NCBI GenBank assembly: GCA_038087015.1
Contig: JASBNA010000048.1
Location: 285,087 to 349,086 of the forward strand
From: Cerrena zonata
Taxonomy: Eukaryota > Basidiomycota > Agaricomycetes > Polyporales > Cerrenaceae
DNA: 64,000 bases
Direction: 5' to 3'
The translations under genes were made by a program, and so were the position numbers. Shown piece after piece: positions 25,819 through 37,835 of this stretch (position 1 is the stretch's first letter; each line of letters starts with the position of its first letter). Under the pieces are notes generated by a model that ran no database searches, was not told the origin of the DNA, and saw only the letters and a list, made by a program, of their open reading frames with translations.

Positions 25819-28123
25819 ATGCCTCGTTCTCGCTCATACTCAACATCCTCTGTGCCCTCCAACCTCCAATCTTCATGGTCTCTCCAGTCACGACCGGTTA
25901 CACCTGTTGACGATCAAGTGGAAGAACCAGTCGATTCCTCATTTATCGATTCTGTCCCTAGTGATCATAGCCAACCCCTGGAGGAACCAAGTTCCTTTGA
26001 TGATCTGCTTTCACTCCTCAATATGCCTTCCTTTCCTTCCTTGGACAACAATACCTTGCCCACATTCCAAGAACAGACACCTGCTTTTTTCAATGACTCA
26101 TGGGATGAATGGTCTCAAGCCCCAGTTGGGTTGGATGATACTCATTTTTCCCCATCACAAATCCCCATACCTCTCATTCCACCCTTCATTCCACCAGGTG
26201 GAAATTACCTTCTCCCACCTGATTCACCATATTATCCAAACCCAACTCCTCCCCAAGACCACACAGCCTACTTTGAGCCAAAATCTCAGCAAAATATGCA
26301 ATTCTCAAACTCCACTTTGCAAGCTATGCCTTCAAGTCATTTTTCACTCTCTGCTACTAGCCACATATCAAATTCAGTATCATCACCACCTTTTTCTGTT
26401 GTCCCATATCCACATCTACTGCAGAGACCATCTTCTGACCCAGCCTATCTACAATATGATGCTAATACACAAGACTCACAAGATTGGGATGATATAGGAA
26501 ATCCTGTGCTATCCATATCTGAGTCCTGGGAGAATCTCTTCCTGTGCTTGTCATCAAAACATGTAGCAAAAAGGTATATAAATATAGCATTATTACTGAT
26601 TTTTTGCTACTGATAGGTGTTGATTTTTCAGGAGATTCTGGACAGGATGCTTGCCCAATGAGATCTATCTTATGATTATATCTTGGCTTCCAGATCTTGA
26701 TTATTCTAGACATACAAGCAATCCTCAAAGGTTCTTGTGCCAATGTGCTCTTGTGTGTCATGAATGGTTGAAGATTGTCAGAAAGACAAAGCTTTGGTAT
26801 GTTCCAAGGCCAATCTTTCTTGTCAGACCATCTCTATTGAGACAGTATGTCCCATCAATTTGTTGTATTGCTTGTGTGATGTTTAATTTTTTATTTATAT
26901 AGCTCATTCTCAAATGGTTGTCTTCCCAATGAAACCTATGATGCAATAATAGACTGGGTTGCATGTTGTCAAAGGTCACCACAAAAGCACTTAGGTGTTT
27001 GTGCACAAGTATGTTCTATCTGGTCAGAAAGAGCTAGAAAACAGTACAATGTCAATGTCATTCTCAATGAGGAAAACATTTGCAAGTATGCCATGTTTCT
27101 TCACAAGCATCCTCATACTTACAGCTTGGTGCAAAGTATAAGCTTCCAGAAGTGTGATAGCAGGGTCAAATTTTCAATAGTCACACAGATTATATTACTG
27201 GTACATAGGCTGCCTAATATCAAGCAGCTTACTCTAAGAGCTCCTTTTTATAATGATGTACATCCAAGTATACTCAGATATGCTATCAACAAAACTATAC
27301 AATATCTTGACATTCATTACGAACGGGATTCTTTCAAGCCATATTCATTATACCAGTTTTGGAAATTTGTGTCATGTTTTCATAGTTTGAGAACACTATG
27401 TATTAATCTACAATCTGTAGATCTTACTAAAAGTATACATTCACTTAATTCTATATATCAAAATAAGCTCAAATGCTCATTGACATCACTGATATTAGAT
27501 ATAAGTTCTATCAGACATGCAATGCTTTTAGATTCACTTGTTGAAGCAGGATCATTTACCTCAAATTTAGAAATTATTGATATATATATATATATAAGCA
27601 ATGATAAGAGCACACAATCTGAGCTAGACTTATTATGCAGTGCAATTTGTGCTCTTTTGATACATTGTGGAGATCATCTACAGAGGTTTATATTTAAATT
27701 TCATCTTTCAATGCTGTTAGGAGATTTATTTCCCCAAAGTAAGTTAGTTTCAATCAATTATAGTAATATATAGACTATGACTAATAATATTCTCACTTAG
27801 TTTCACTAGAGAGTTGTCATAATCTAACTCAGTTAAGCTATATAGCTGGTGATAATTTTGAGACAAAAATCATCCTCAATCAACTTCAAACCATAAGCTT
27901 AGCTCATATTACTTACATCTCTATAGGATTTGCATATTATGATGCTCATTCAATTGATATTGAGCTTTGGAATGGGATTGACACTCTTCTCACTTCCCCT
28001 CAGTTTGCATCACTCTACAAAGTTACCGTAACATGCGATGTTTCTATGGATCTAACACTCCAGACTGACCTCTTACCTAAGTTATATAAATGTAGCCTCT
28101 TGGCTGTAGATAGATGGTTCTAG
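25819..28123 (+). CDS. F-box-like protein, copy 2 (four exons, 708 aa)
   Basis: Exons 25819-26573, 26632-26844, 26903-27738 and 27801-28123 join in frame with the same intron phases (2, 2, 1) as the gene at 840, giving 708 residues. It opens MPRSRSYSTSSVPSNLQSSW, then has a shorter, divergent Ser/Pro-rich region (residues up to about 251). Exon 2 has the first F-box-like motif (LPNEIYLMIISWL ... CALVCHEWLKIVRKTKLW); exon 3 begins with the second (LPNETYDAIIDWV ... CAQVCSIWSERARKQ). Exons 2-4 are much more similar to copy 1 than exon 1 is, so the low-complexity N-terminus evolves faster. The frame is intact. A role as a ubiquitin-ligase adaptor is inferred from the motifs only. Confidence 0.8.
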
Positions 28124-29652
28124 AGTTTGGTTTGTTTAGAATAGCAAATTTTCAATCATGATTATACTGGCCTTGCTATAACACTACTATCTCAATTTCA
28201 TATCAAAATTGTCATTAAGAGAAACACAGAATGTGGATTGAGTTGAATCAGAAGCATCTATAATCATTAAGATGCAAGGTGAGAAAAGAATGAGATATTA
28301 GCTCATCATGATACTAACAAAAGCTCAAAAGAAACTTGTGTATTTGACACAAAACCAAACACAATCTTCAGAGCTAGTACATCACTGTTTCTGGGGATGG
28401 CTATTGACTAGTGTATAGTTGTTTAAGTTGATATGCTTAGTTATATCTGACTACTCAAAGTCAGCTTCCATTTTCCACAAATATCCCAGGTATATATGTA
28501 CCTGTTGTTGAGATAGTTGTCAGTTCCCACTTCTCCTCTTGCCCATTCTATACAATCCAGCTGATTCCAGCAACATGAACCCCCTGGAGCTCACAACTCA
28601 CCCCACCAAACACTTTGATTAGTTAGGATTGAGGTTGCAACACTGTTCAATGAGGATATATCTAGTTCAAGAGGTTTCTGCCATGATGCAAGGTGACAAA
28701 GAGATGTTATATTGTGTGTATCTGGATCCATAGCACTGCAAATTTGAGAGTTTTGGACTAAGATAACTCTCACAATTTTTGAAAGAGATCATCAATAAGG
28801 GAGAGGAAGCCGGTGGGCATCAGGAAATGACAGGACACCATGATTTATCTGATGTTCCATAGTAAGTTCAGCTTCACTGCAGTCTGAGGGGAGCATGGAG
28901 AGGGTTGACTGTATATCATAGTTTCTATTCAGATATACAAAATGTAACACAGTTAGTTATGTTATTACAAAAAATGAAGAAAAAAGGGGGGCATAAATGA
29001 GCCCATAGAGTCTACTTAGATCTCCATTGTCCATTGTCCATATGAAAATGATCGCATGCATCCAGAGCATGATAATGCCGACCGGAACTACTACAGCAAT
29101 AATAACCATAACACTGATATCACCTATACACCCATTTGGAGTGAGACTACTAGGAGGATAACTGATCATCTAGTTCGAGGTTATGTCCAATCCCTTGGTG
29201 TCTTCGGCAACTTCAGTGATACTGGAACATTGCTCGTATGACAGAAAGTCCAGGACTGAGCAAATGAGATGGAACTCATAGGTCTGTCATGACTATGGAT
29301 CTTGAGTGGGTACAGGAAAAAGTAGTGACGATCAAAATCCAAGAACGTTCTGATGACTGGTTTATCACTTTGCAATGACTTCTCTGAGTTGACAATCAAT
29401 GTAGATGTGGGGATAGTATGGAGATGAGGATGGTGGTGTCCAGTTGTGCTTGTACCAAGAGTGCTTAGATTATAGCGCATGATTGACTCGGGTGATGTGA
29501 ATAATGTTTCTCTCTCTGATATGCCATGTATAAGCCACCTGAAGTCGAGTATACGCATAAAAAGAGAGAATGATAAATAATAAATTGTTTACAGACTCAC
29601 GTCAAGACAACCACTCGCATAGTAGACTTGTTGTGGCAGCGGCTCTCGTCCG
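28124..29652. other. AT-rich spacer, possible gene remnants on minus strand
   Basis: I recognise no gene here. On the minus strand 28957-29169 encodes a hydrophobic run (MVIIAVVVPVGIIMLW) that could be a membrane segment, and 29181-29558 is open but featureless; together they might be remnants of a second membrane protein like the one at 29653-30500, in which case frames are broken or spliced. A minus-strand stretch at 28500-28650 loosely resembles one at 39250-39460. None of this is strong enough for a gene call. Confidence 0.3.
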
Positions 29653-30500
29653 TCATTTGTGAATCAACCAAAGGACAAATATGAACATGGCCAACAAAAC
29701 AACCAGCAACATACCCAAGATGCTCCCAACAATGATCACAGTCCTTGTCAGCGAAAACCCACTAGCTTCCGAGTTTTCACCACTATTTGAATTGTAAACA
29801 GGAGTAGTTGTTGTATTGGTTCCGCAGAACGTATATAGACTTGTATTGCTGATGATGGTGATTGTGAGATTATGTTCTCCTTGGATGAGTAGAGGGGACT
29901 GGAAGAGTTGCTGGTTGGGAATATCATGTGTAGAGAATGGAAGTGTCTAGGTGGCAGGGTTGCCTCTGTCAACAGAATATGCCGCCATTGCCGGATGGAC
30001 AGTCTCGTTACTTTGATGAACAGTACCAAAAACAACAATACTAGTACCTGATATCATTTATTAGATGGAAACATATCGAATGCAATCCAGGACTCGAGAA
30101 ACCACAAACCATTGAATGCAATGGACATCTGTGAACTGGCCTCAGTGGTGGTATGATTAGTAGCTGTCAACCCAGTCCGATTGTTGGTGTCTAAAGTCCA
30201 AGATCCATTGTAGCGGAGGCTTCCATCATTGTTATTGACCAAGATGCAATGATCTCTCAAGAATTTGCCATTATTTGGGTCGCTGTTAGTGCCATCTGGC
30301 GAGCTGCTGTTACCTCCGCTCCCAGAGCCTGAGGAAGGAGATTTGCTGTTGTTGTTATTATTGTTGTCACCGTTGTTGTCACAGTCGTTGTTGTTATGCT
30401 TTCCCTGGGAATTGGGGTCCTTGTCATTCGAGTTGTGAGAATCGTCAGAGTCAAGCACTTGTTTTCTGTTTGACTGCTTTCCTGACCGGCCATCACCACC
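29653..30500 (-). pseudogene. Single-pass membrane protein gene with premature stop
   Basis: Reading leftward, the predicted protein has an Asp/Asn/Ser-rich low-complexity region (about 30500-30280), then an extracellular-looking domain rich in N-x-S/T sites (DGSLRYNGSWTLDT, TSIVVFGTVHQSNETVHPAM), an intron of about 60 bp near 30045-30100 (GTTTGT donor, ATATCAG acceptor), and a membrane span TVIIVGSILGMLLVVLLAMF at about 29730-29670, ending in LIHK before a TGA at 29653. This beta-sandwich-plus-one-span layout is common among uncharacterised basidiomycete surface proteins. An in-frame TAG at 29947-29949 (after GNPAT, before TLPFSTHD) breaks the frame; a CAG-to-TAG change would explain it. The start is unclear: upstream exons and any signal peptide could not be fixed. 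Confidence 0.55.
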
Positions 30501-32336
30501 ATCACCACCACCACTGTGACTGTCATCTCGTCGGACTATGGATAGAAGAGTTCTGTCAACACCTAGGGTTGACGGAGAGTTGTGACAGACTCACTGTGAC
30601 GAATCATCCTCTGTGATGCCATCCTGGGTAGCATTCAACCAGAACAAAAAACTAAAAAAAGCCCAGAGACTCGGACCTGCCTATACCAGAAGGAAGCGAA
30701 TGTCAAGCATAGATCATTATCATTGCCGTGAAACTTACTGCAAGCTGCTGGTCCAACTTGAGCTCGAGTGTGCATTCAATGCGAAGAAAAGAGAGATGGA
30801 GGTAGAGGACCGTTCGAGAGAGAGACCATTACCTATCCTTATAATGACCATCGTGCTCTCATCCTGAGTATCATCAAGGAGATGAGGTCCCTTCACATGT
30901 CTTTGTTTCATGTTCCAACAGTCAGCGTGAGGAAGTAGTCTACAAATAGAGGTATCTGCACACGAAGTCAGGGTTCATTACTCCAAACCGACCGCAGATG
31001 GTGCTGAAGCGAAAGTATAACAACGATGGTGGAAAGTATCTCATCTTTATGCCTGAGTCCTAAGAGCCTCTGACAGCCTGAGTGAGTGTCTCAAGCTAAT
31101 GTTTTCTTACTACACTACCGATAAGAAATGTCAGTGAAACTGACATTTGCAGCTCCCGTAGTCCAAGAATGTCGTCAAAGAGAGAAGCTATAGCAGAGAA
31201 ATCCTGGTTCTGGCAGTCACCATCGTAACTGAGAACCTCGGCTTTCAGTGGGATCTGTCATGTACTGGCAGATATTGTCCCGGTCAGTTGGTTTCTACAA
31301 AATGTTGAGCACCACTTACGGGACACTTTCCATCATGCATCCTTGGCATGATCGAAACCTAAAAACTTATTCAGTACAACAACAATGATGACGATGATGA
31401 TGGTCAAGAGACAAAAACGAGTCTCTTAGTTTTTCAACTGCTCAGAAGTAGAATGTGAATGTGTAGTATAACAGCCATACAGAGGAAGAACGACCAGTGT
31501 CAGTATAGTCAAGAAACAAGCAACCGAGACCCCAGCGAGGGTGATTCAGTAAATGAGATGGCGCTAGATAAACGAGATGGCGCTAGATAAATGAGATGGC
31601 GCTAGATAAACAAAGCTACTAGGGGAAGAATGTCTGCCAATATCTAAGAGAGAACGCAAGTAGCCAATTTAGAGACCCCAGGTGTTGGAGAGAGATGAAA
31701 GTGAGAGCAAAGTGGGAGACGAACATGAGTGGTGATTCGAGGTCACATTCTGACACCCAAGGATTTGTTCTCTCCTCGCTCAATGTTCTCTACTCTGACT
31801 TTGACAACTAGCCATCTCTAAGCTCAACTCATCGGTAGAATCGGCATGTCTTTTACTGGAGGGGACCCCTCAGCATTCAACCAACATCTACTAGTCACTG
31901 CCAGCGACTTGAACAAAGATCTGCCCTCGCATCGGGTTGTATCTTGTCTATGTTGCTGTACCTTCAACTGCTATCACGCAACGGAACGGACATGTGTTGA
32001 GTAAAGGCTAGAATACTTTGTCCGTTCAATGAGATACATAGGCTGGATCCTGAAATGATTGGACAACATGTATAGAAGGTAACTGTGACAAGAAGGGTAA
32101 TGAGGCAACGCAAGCGAGAGCAATCGAGACGTGTGTGCGGTTAAAGGAAGTAGGAAAGAATAAGAAAGACGGAAGAGACAGAGACTAGGAGAAATGGGCG
32201 AAGGCCGTTAGGCCTCCCGACGCAGACAGATTTCCTGTGGGAAAGGCGTCAGTGAAGAGCGATACCCAAATCTTAGGAGTTAATGAATACGACGCATGCA
32301 ACTGAAGTAGCAATACCCACAAAAATAGTCGGAGCA
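30501..32336. other. No recognisable gene
   Basis: This stretch between the membrane-protein pseudogene and the DIRS element holds no convincing frame. The one local structure is a 19-bp triple repeat at 31555-31611. The part next to 32336 may include the terminal sequence of the DIRS element, but I cannot find its repeat partner in the window. Confidence 0.4.
31555..31611 (+). repeat. 19-bp tandem repeat, three units
   Basis: Three consecutive copies of GAGATGGCGCTAGATAAAC occur at 31555-31573, 31574-31592 (last base T) and 31593-31611. Near identity points to a recent slippage event. No functional role is evident. Confidence 0.85.
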
Positions 32337-33743
32337 TTAGCTGATTTCTTCAGGTTGCTGCTGATCGTAATGGTCGAGGTTGATGGATGGTTCCTTGGAT
32401 AGCTGTAGCTCGATGAAGGTATCCCGGAGGGGGGCGACATCTTGTACGTAGGGTGCCATTACCTGGGCATGTTCCCTTAAGTATATTTGGAAAGCATCAC
32501 TTGCCCATCGTCCTTTGGATTTTACAACCTCAAAGGGAACCCCCCTGAGCAAGTACTCTAACGTTCCTCCTATCCGGAATGAATGCCCCTTGAGGGATTC
32601 TTGGTCAACTTCTCTCAAAGAGCGGTTTACTTCAGTGAGGAGGGTGTGACGGGATAAGGGCTGTCGATCCCCGCTCTTGAGCGAGTAGGCAAAAAGGTGC
32701 TCATCTTTCTGCGGTTTGTTGATAGCGATGTGGTTCTCAAGGGCGAATTTTGGGTCCGTGTTGTCCCTGTGCTCTGCCCAAAATATGTCTTCACCATCTA
32801 CACTTCCTTTCGCTCTAGAAACCTTGGTGAAGGGAATGTGGATGACCATTACTGCCAAACCGCCACAATATTCCTTGTCATGGACGTTGTTTATGCCCAC
32901 AAACTGGCCGGGGATGAAGCTCTTTTGGTTTGGTACCGTCAGCTCTCCTACCCACACCATTCTGTAGAATAACAATGTGATGCAGGCCCAAATGGCCGCT
33001 CTGCAGGAAGAAGTTATGTTGAGTGCGCTTCGGATGGCCAAGAGGTTTGCAGTAAGGCAAGGTCTCCATTTCGGTTTGCGTGATGACGGAGGTGTCAATT
33101 CTTCTGCTGCCTTGAGGAGAGCCTGATACTGCAGCGTGTCCATGTTCCAAGGTAGGTAATGTGGGATGTGCCGGGCTCGTACTCCAGCAATGTAGCTGAC
33201 AATTGTGCTTTTGGCGAAGCCTCCTGCTAGTGAGGAGATAAAGAGATTTATCAGTTGCCTGCTTGCCGGGGCTCTGTCTACTTCATCGACTGCTCTCTGA
33301 TTGCACCATACATGGAACGCTAGTAAACCAGAGCCATAGACTCCTCTAGTCTGCTCACTCCAGTTGCACTGCATTACTTCTGTGAGTCACTGGATGTTTT
33401 CCGGTGCGAAGACAACCACTTTGGGTTGGACTTCCATGGCCACCAACCATTCGAGTAAACATCTACCTGCATGGCAATGAGGACGCAACCGTGAATTGAG
33501 CGGGGTAAGGTCTTTGGGATAAGGACGAGGGGGTCCCAATGGGAAAATCGCCTTGGGCAGTGGTCTGTCAAAACGTGTCATGTTAGTGCTAGTCGAGTTG
33601 GCCTGAGAAGAATCGCTGCTCAATCTCCTGTTCAGCAATGAAATCGTCGATTGTCTGGGAATGGACTCTCGAGGAGGGGGAGGGACAGGGATTGTATCCA
33701 ATGGGGCCCCGGAAACGTGAGCCGGGGAGACGGGTGAAGTCAT
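32337..33743 (-). pseudogene. DIRS tyrosine recombinase, damaged
   Basis: The frame runs from about 33743 to 32337 and is interrupted by a TGA at 33387-33389. The C-terminal catalytic part shows GHSFRIGGT (the H-x-x-R box), then KGRWASDAFQIYLREHAQ with the W and the nucleophile tyrosine. The first catalytic arginine, normally R in a (L/F)R(L/I)GEL context, is replaced by Trp in MVWVGELTVP; the codon at 32952-32954 reads TGG on the minus strand, one C-to-T step from CGG. With the stop and the lost arginine the enzyme should be inactive. The N-terminal core-binding region is visible as TRGVYGSGLLAFHVWC and STIVSYIAGVRARH. Confidence 0.75.
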
Positions 33744-33753
33744 ACTCTGAGAC

Positions 33754-35532
33754 CTATCGAGTGATGTCTGGTGGAATCAGCTGGATTGGGAGGAGAAGAT
33801 GCTTCGGAAGAAAGATCCCTCTTGAAGGTTCGTCGGCTGGGTTTTCTTCACTGCGGATATATCTGATGTGGACACTGCAGTTCCGCTCATCGAGGAAAAC
33901 ATGGATTCGGCGAAAGACGGTGTTGACTTGGGTTGAGCGGCTTCGGCCGTTTCTCCATGCTCCAATGACGCTTTGGTTGTCCCCAAAGACAACAATATTC
34001 CTCGTGGAGCTGCAGGATCGTAGCAGGGTGTAAATGAGAAGCTCGAAGGTGATTGCCTCTGCCCATGCGATGTCCCTTCCATCTGTCTGCCAACCAGGGA
34101 TTAACTTCCAGGCTCTCCAATTTCCGTCTATGGTAATGCCCAGACCAATCGTGGAGCTAGCGTCTGAAAAGGCGTTGATCATTTGGAAAGAATCTGGATC
34201 TACTAGCGGGTGAGGGATTGAGGGATGAGCGAGAAAGGAGGCCCACCACTGGAGATCAGTGCGCGTGTGTTTTGGTGGGGTGCGGGGCTTGAAAGGGGAA
34301 TCATGGAAAGTTCCGAGCATGGCCTCAAGGTTTGTGAGGTATGCGCATGCCAGTCAAAATATCGATGAGGCGTGGAGAAGTTTCCCATACAACTTCTGCA
34401 CTTCTTTCAGTGTGTGAGTGCGGGTGCTGTTCCAGCTTTCAATGGCTGCTAGGTATTTGATACGCTTGGATTCACTTAAGGCGACCGTTTTGCGTTTGAT
34501 GTCCCACATGAAACCTGTAAATGTTAAACTGGAACTCCATGGCTGGTCTTTCTCTGTCTCCCACGGAATCCCAAGTTGGTCTGATATCAGATCAATATCA
34601 TCTAGATTGCATGAAAATTGTGCATCTGCTTTGGAGCGTGGCAATCTGCGAGAGAGATCTTGCACAGAGAAGGACATATCTTCGTCGAATTCTTCTACCG
34701 TTCCATTGGAACGTTCTCTGCCTCTGTACTACAGTCTGCCACCATTGTGATGGATGCCGTTATGGTTGGAAATGGATTGATTCCATTTCTTCCGCCGTTC
34801 ATTGTACTTGTCAAGCTGCGAACGTAGGATGCGAAAGAAGACATGGTCATCAACCCACTTGGATATTGGCCCTACGCCAAACGCTCTCATGATATCTGCA
34901 TATGCATCAGCAAGGTGCCCAAAGACTCCTCCATTGGCTGTGCCTCCGAAGTACGCTTGGGTGTCTATCACGAACTTGTCGCTATCATTTGACAATCTTA
35001 CCACCATGCCCGCCCACTGGTCTGGTCGGACTGGAATGGTGCGGTATGCTTCCGAGACATCTCTCACTGCTCCTTAGGAGCCCGGCGGTAAACTGAGAAC
35101 AATACAACTGAAGGCTGCGAACGTTCCCCAAGTGCAGGGGAAGTTCAAGGAGTCAATTTGTGAGTTTATGGAAGCATAACCTTCCTTGGGGTTGTGGGGG
35201 TAGGAGTAGTTTTGAATTAGCCTGAAAGCGTTCGGCTTATGTGGTTTGGGAATTATAGATAGAGGGGATGTTTGGAAAGGACTGAGTATGGCTTCTACTT
35301 CCGATCGCGTGAACGGGCCTATGTAACATTGGCAAAAATATTCATGATGGACTATGTGATTAAATTCGGGGAGGTGTAAAGCTAAAGAAATGCTATTGGG
35401 CGGTGAGCGAGTGTGAAAGATGGGCAGAATGCCGATATCAAAACCATGAAACAAACTATGTACAATGGAAGGGTACTTGGATATAAGGTGGGAGCTTTCA
35501 AGCTGCTTTTTCCAAGCTTCCACCTTGTAGGG
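33754..35532 (-). pseudogene. DIRS reverse transcriptase-RNase H, damaged
   Basis: One minus-strand frame carries the whole polyprotein segment but is cut by TAA at 35074-35076, TAG at 34729-34731 and TGA at 34354-34356. In order: RT fingers (SPLSIIPKPHKPNAFRLIQN), the first catalytic Asp region (RDVSEAYRTIPVRPDQW), GGTANGGVFG, the active-site motif WVDDHVFF near 34857, the thumb/connection (LTFTGFMWD), and RNase H with INAFSDASSTIGLG, a central Glu (WAEAITFELL), VVFGDNQSVI and ENPADEPSRG. The family motifs are well preserved between stops, indicating fairly recent death. The N-terminus is cut off by the MITE at 35533. Confidence 0.8.
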
Positions 35533-36245
35533 CACTGGATCGTAGCCCGAATTTTAGGCTTCATAAAAGTAAGGTCAAATTTTATAAAAAGTCTCTTACA
35601 AAACATGATTTTAAGCACCTAAAATTGTCAAAAAATGCAGAATTTCAGCAAAATTTGATGAATTATAAAATCCTTGGCTAATTCAGACTTTTGTATCTAA
35701 TTTTTAGACTTTAGAAATATTGAATTTTTGTTTATTTTTTATTGAGGAAAAGTTTACTATGCAAAATTCAATATTTTAACACACTTTTGTTTCTCCAAAG
35801 GTAATATAAAATTTAAACTGCTAATTTGGAAAGGTCAGTGATATTGCATACTTAAATATCTCTATCAGATAGTATAATTGACAGAGACTATGATTTACCA
35901 ACAATAGTAGTCTATATCTTCTCTCTAGGCTCCCTATTTATAACACTTTATTTTGATATATACAATTATATTATGATTTTTAGAGAAACAAAAGTGCATC
36001 AAAATTTTGAATTTTGCATAGTAAACTTTTCCTCAATAAAAAATAAACAAAAATTCAATATTTCTAAAGTCTAAAAATTAGATACAAAAGTCTGAATTAG
36101 CCAAGGATTTTATAATTCATCAAATTTTGCTGAAATTCTGCATTTTTTGACAATTTTAGGTGCTTAAAATCATGTTTTGTAAGAGACTTTTTATAAAATT
36201 TGACCTTACTTTTATGAAGCCTAAAATTCGGGCTACGATCCAGTG
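35533..36245. mobile_element. Long-TIR MITE, copy A (CACTA-like ends)
   Basis: The element runs from CACTGGATCGTAGCCC to its inverse GGGCTACGATCCAGTG. The terminal inverted repeats extend about 240 bp inward with few mismatches, around an AT-rich centre of about 200 bp. It is non-coding. A second copy with the same structure is at 50731-51445. CACTG ends with a 3-bp target duplication (seen at copy B) point to the CACTA/EnSpm superfamily, but no transposase partner is in the window. This copy lacks a matching duplication (GGG on the left, AAG on the right) and separates two truncated sequences, so a rearrangement probably occurred through it. The long TIR would fold into a hairpin RNA if transcribed. 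Confidence 0.8.
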
Positions 36246-36359
36246 AAGGAAAAACAAAAACAAGACAGCAAGGCAGCGAAGAAACCAGTACGAGAGATAC
36301 TGACTCTACCACCGCGGACGACGACGAAAGGGAAAGCTGTCAAGCAGGTTTTGCCTTAG
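36246..36359 (+). pseudogene. Orphan C-terminal coding tail
   Basis: Directly after the MITE one frame reads a Lys/Arg-rich peptide (KEKQKQDSKAAKKPVRE ... KGKAVKQVLP) and ends in TAG at 36357-36359. Composition and clean termination look like the end of a real protein gene whose upstream part is missing. It has no start of its own. I do not recognise the parent protein. Confidence 0.35.
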
Positions 36360-37835
36360 ACGCTGTCAGGTGGTGCTTACGTAGACGCCGTTCTCTGCCT
36401 CTAATCGTTCCTCATGCCGTCTGAGATCACTACGCTTCATATGGTATGTCTACCTCTAGTGGACATACTTCACCTTAATTGTTTACAAGTCCTCCCGTCT
36501 AAAACGATACTCCCGGTACCGAGGCAATTATGATGTTACAACCCTAGAGTGGATCAGCGTCGGGGCTTCATCACAGGAGCCTTCACTAAGATGATTAGTT
36601 CATACCCTATCTGTACGTCTTTCACAGTAAGGGCATACAATCATCAACAAAACTCATCCACCAAACCAGAATGCTCTCGTCCCATCATACATCCCTTGTA
36701 TGGTATTATGAACCCTCTCATGTCCCTAACTTGACATATTCCATTTACCCTAAGATATCTAGTGATCGCGACCTTCACTCACCTGCCGACTCTCCTTGTT
36801 TGACACGCTTCTGACTCAAACTTCTTAATGCATCAAAAATACAGCCGCCTCGATCAAAATAGAGTGGGAGAGGATGTAGCAAGTAGAAATATCACTAGGT
36901 AAGCCTCTCTGTCGTTCTTTCCACCAACTTATGTCTTGCTTCACCAGTGTTCTGACATTCCTGTATATATGCCCAAATACCCATTTTGCTGCACCCGGAC
37001 GAATACTTTCTGCTTTACCCCGGAGTGTCACTCTCAATACTTCGCGGCCATGCCTTTGTTCGCAGGGCGATTGTACCCTACTCCAAGATTCATCTGCGAA
37101 CGTAAACCATGACAACCCCCCATTAGCCAGTAGGACCATTTGTCAAGTCTGCTAGAACTCGACTGGGTGGTTTCGCTCCTGGAAGGCTCTATATCCCGAA
37201 TGTGTATCGCTCCAGTGCAGAGGGGAACCCCGGTAACGGAAAAAAATATCACACTCGAGTTCTTGTAGCTTAACTCACGAGTCGTGTATATTCATTATAA
37301 GCCTGCTAATCTTGTCGAAGACTGTTTGAAATGTATGAAATGGAATTATTTATCAATGAAGGACATCTTCGTAATTTGGGTTGTACCGGTTCTCAGCACT
37401 ACTTATTGAGATGGAAAGTTCACACTTCACCGAAACTAGCGATAGCAATGAATACTAATTGCTACAACATACAGACAGATAGATCTAGAAAAGGAAAAAG
37501 CAAACAATATTGAATTACCCAGTACGTCGTGTACACACAGGCCACTATGCCCTATGCTCAGTCTGCGAAAGGCGAGGCAACAACGCAGAAACCGCCCCCT
37601 TCGCCTTATGACTTGGAAACATCCGCATAGGACGTTCAGTCTGCTTCTCCAATTCATGTAAACCTTTGAGTAGCGGTATTGGTCGACCACCTTGTTTTGC
37701 ACTCAAGAGATCGACAATATTGACATATCTCTTTTTAATTTTCTGTGTGGTATTGATCGGTTAATACACGCCGGGAGGGTAACGATGAGATAAACACACC
37801 TTTCGACAATCTTTTGGCTGGTATGGGATTAATAC
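36360..37835 (+). repeat. Decayed repeat of the ~4-kb family (distant copy)
   Basis: The phrase GAAATATCACTAGGTAAGCCTCTC near 36887 matches GGAATATCACTAGGTACGTCTCT near 6590 of unit 1, with similar sequence on both sides (ATAGAGTGGGAGAGG against ATAAAGTGAGAGG). No frame is long enough for a gene. The copy is more divergent than those in the 5-25 kb array. Confidence 0.4.

Larger units (their letters stand above)
32337..35532 (-). mobile_element. Decayed, truncated DIRS-like retrotransposon
   Basis: In minus-strand order the element shows reverse transcriptase, RNase H and tyrosine recombinase, the DIRS gene order; there is no integrase or protease. The 5' side ends abruptly where the MITE begins at 35533, so any gag-like region is missing. 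The terminal repeats of the class were not found. All three enzymes are damaged (see the two entries inside), so the copy cannot be autonomous. Confidence 0.8.

Noticed and set aside
30257..30526. Thr/Val-rich minus-strand frame beginning MTVTVVVVMVVM, at first sight a signal peptide
   Set aside because: It is a different frame of the Asp/Asn-rich low-complexity region of the membrane protein, and does not lead into the ectodomain or membrane span.
31555..31611. Short direct repeats considered as a CRISPR-like array
   Set aside because: The units abut with no spacers and the genome is eukaryotic; it is a simple tandem repeat.
32697..33150. Plus- and minus-strand frames overlapping the recombinase
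   Set aside because: Shadows of the DIRS recombinase frame; no motifs.
34418..35096. Plus-strand frames across the reverse transcriptase region
   Set aside because: Antisense shadows of the DIRS polyprotein, in which the catalytic motifs are read on the minus strand.
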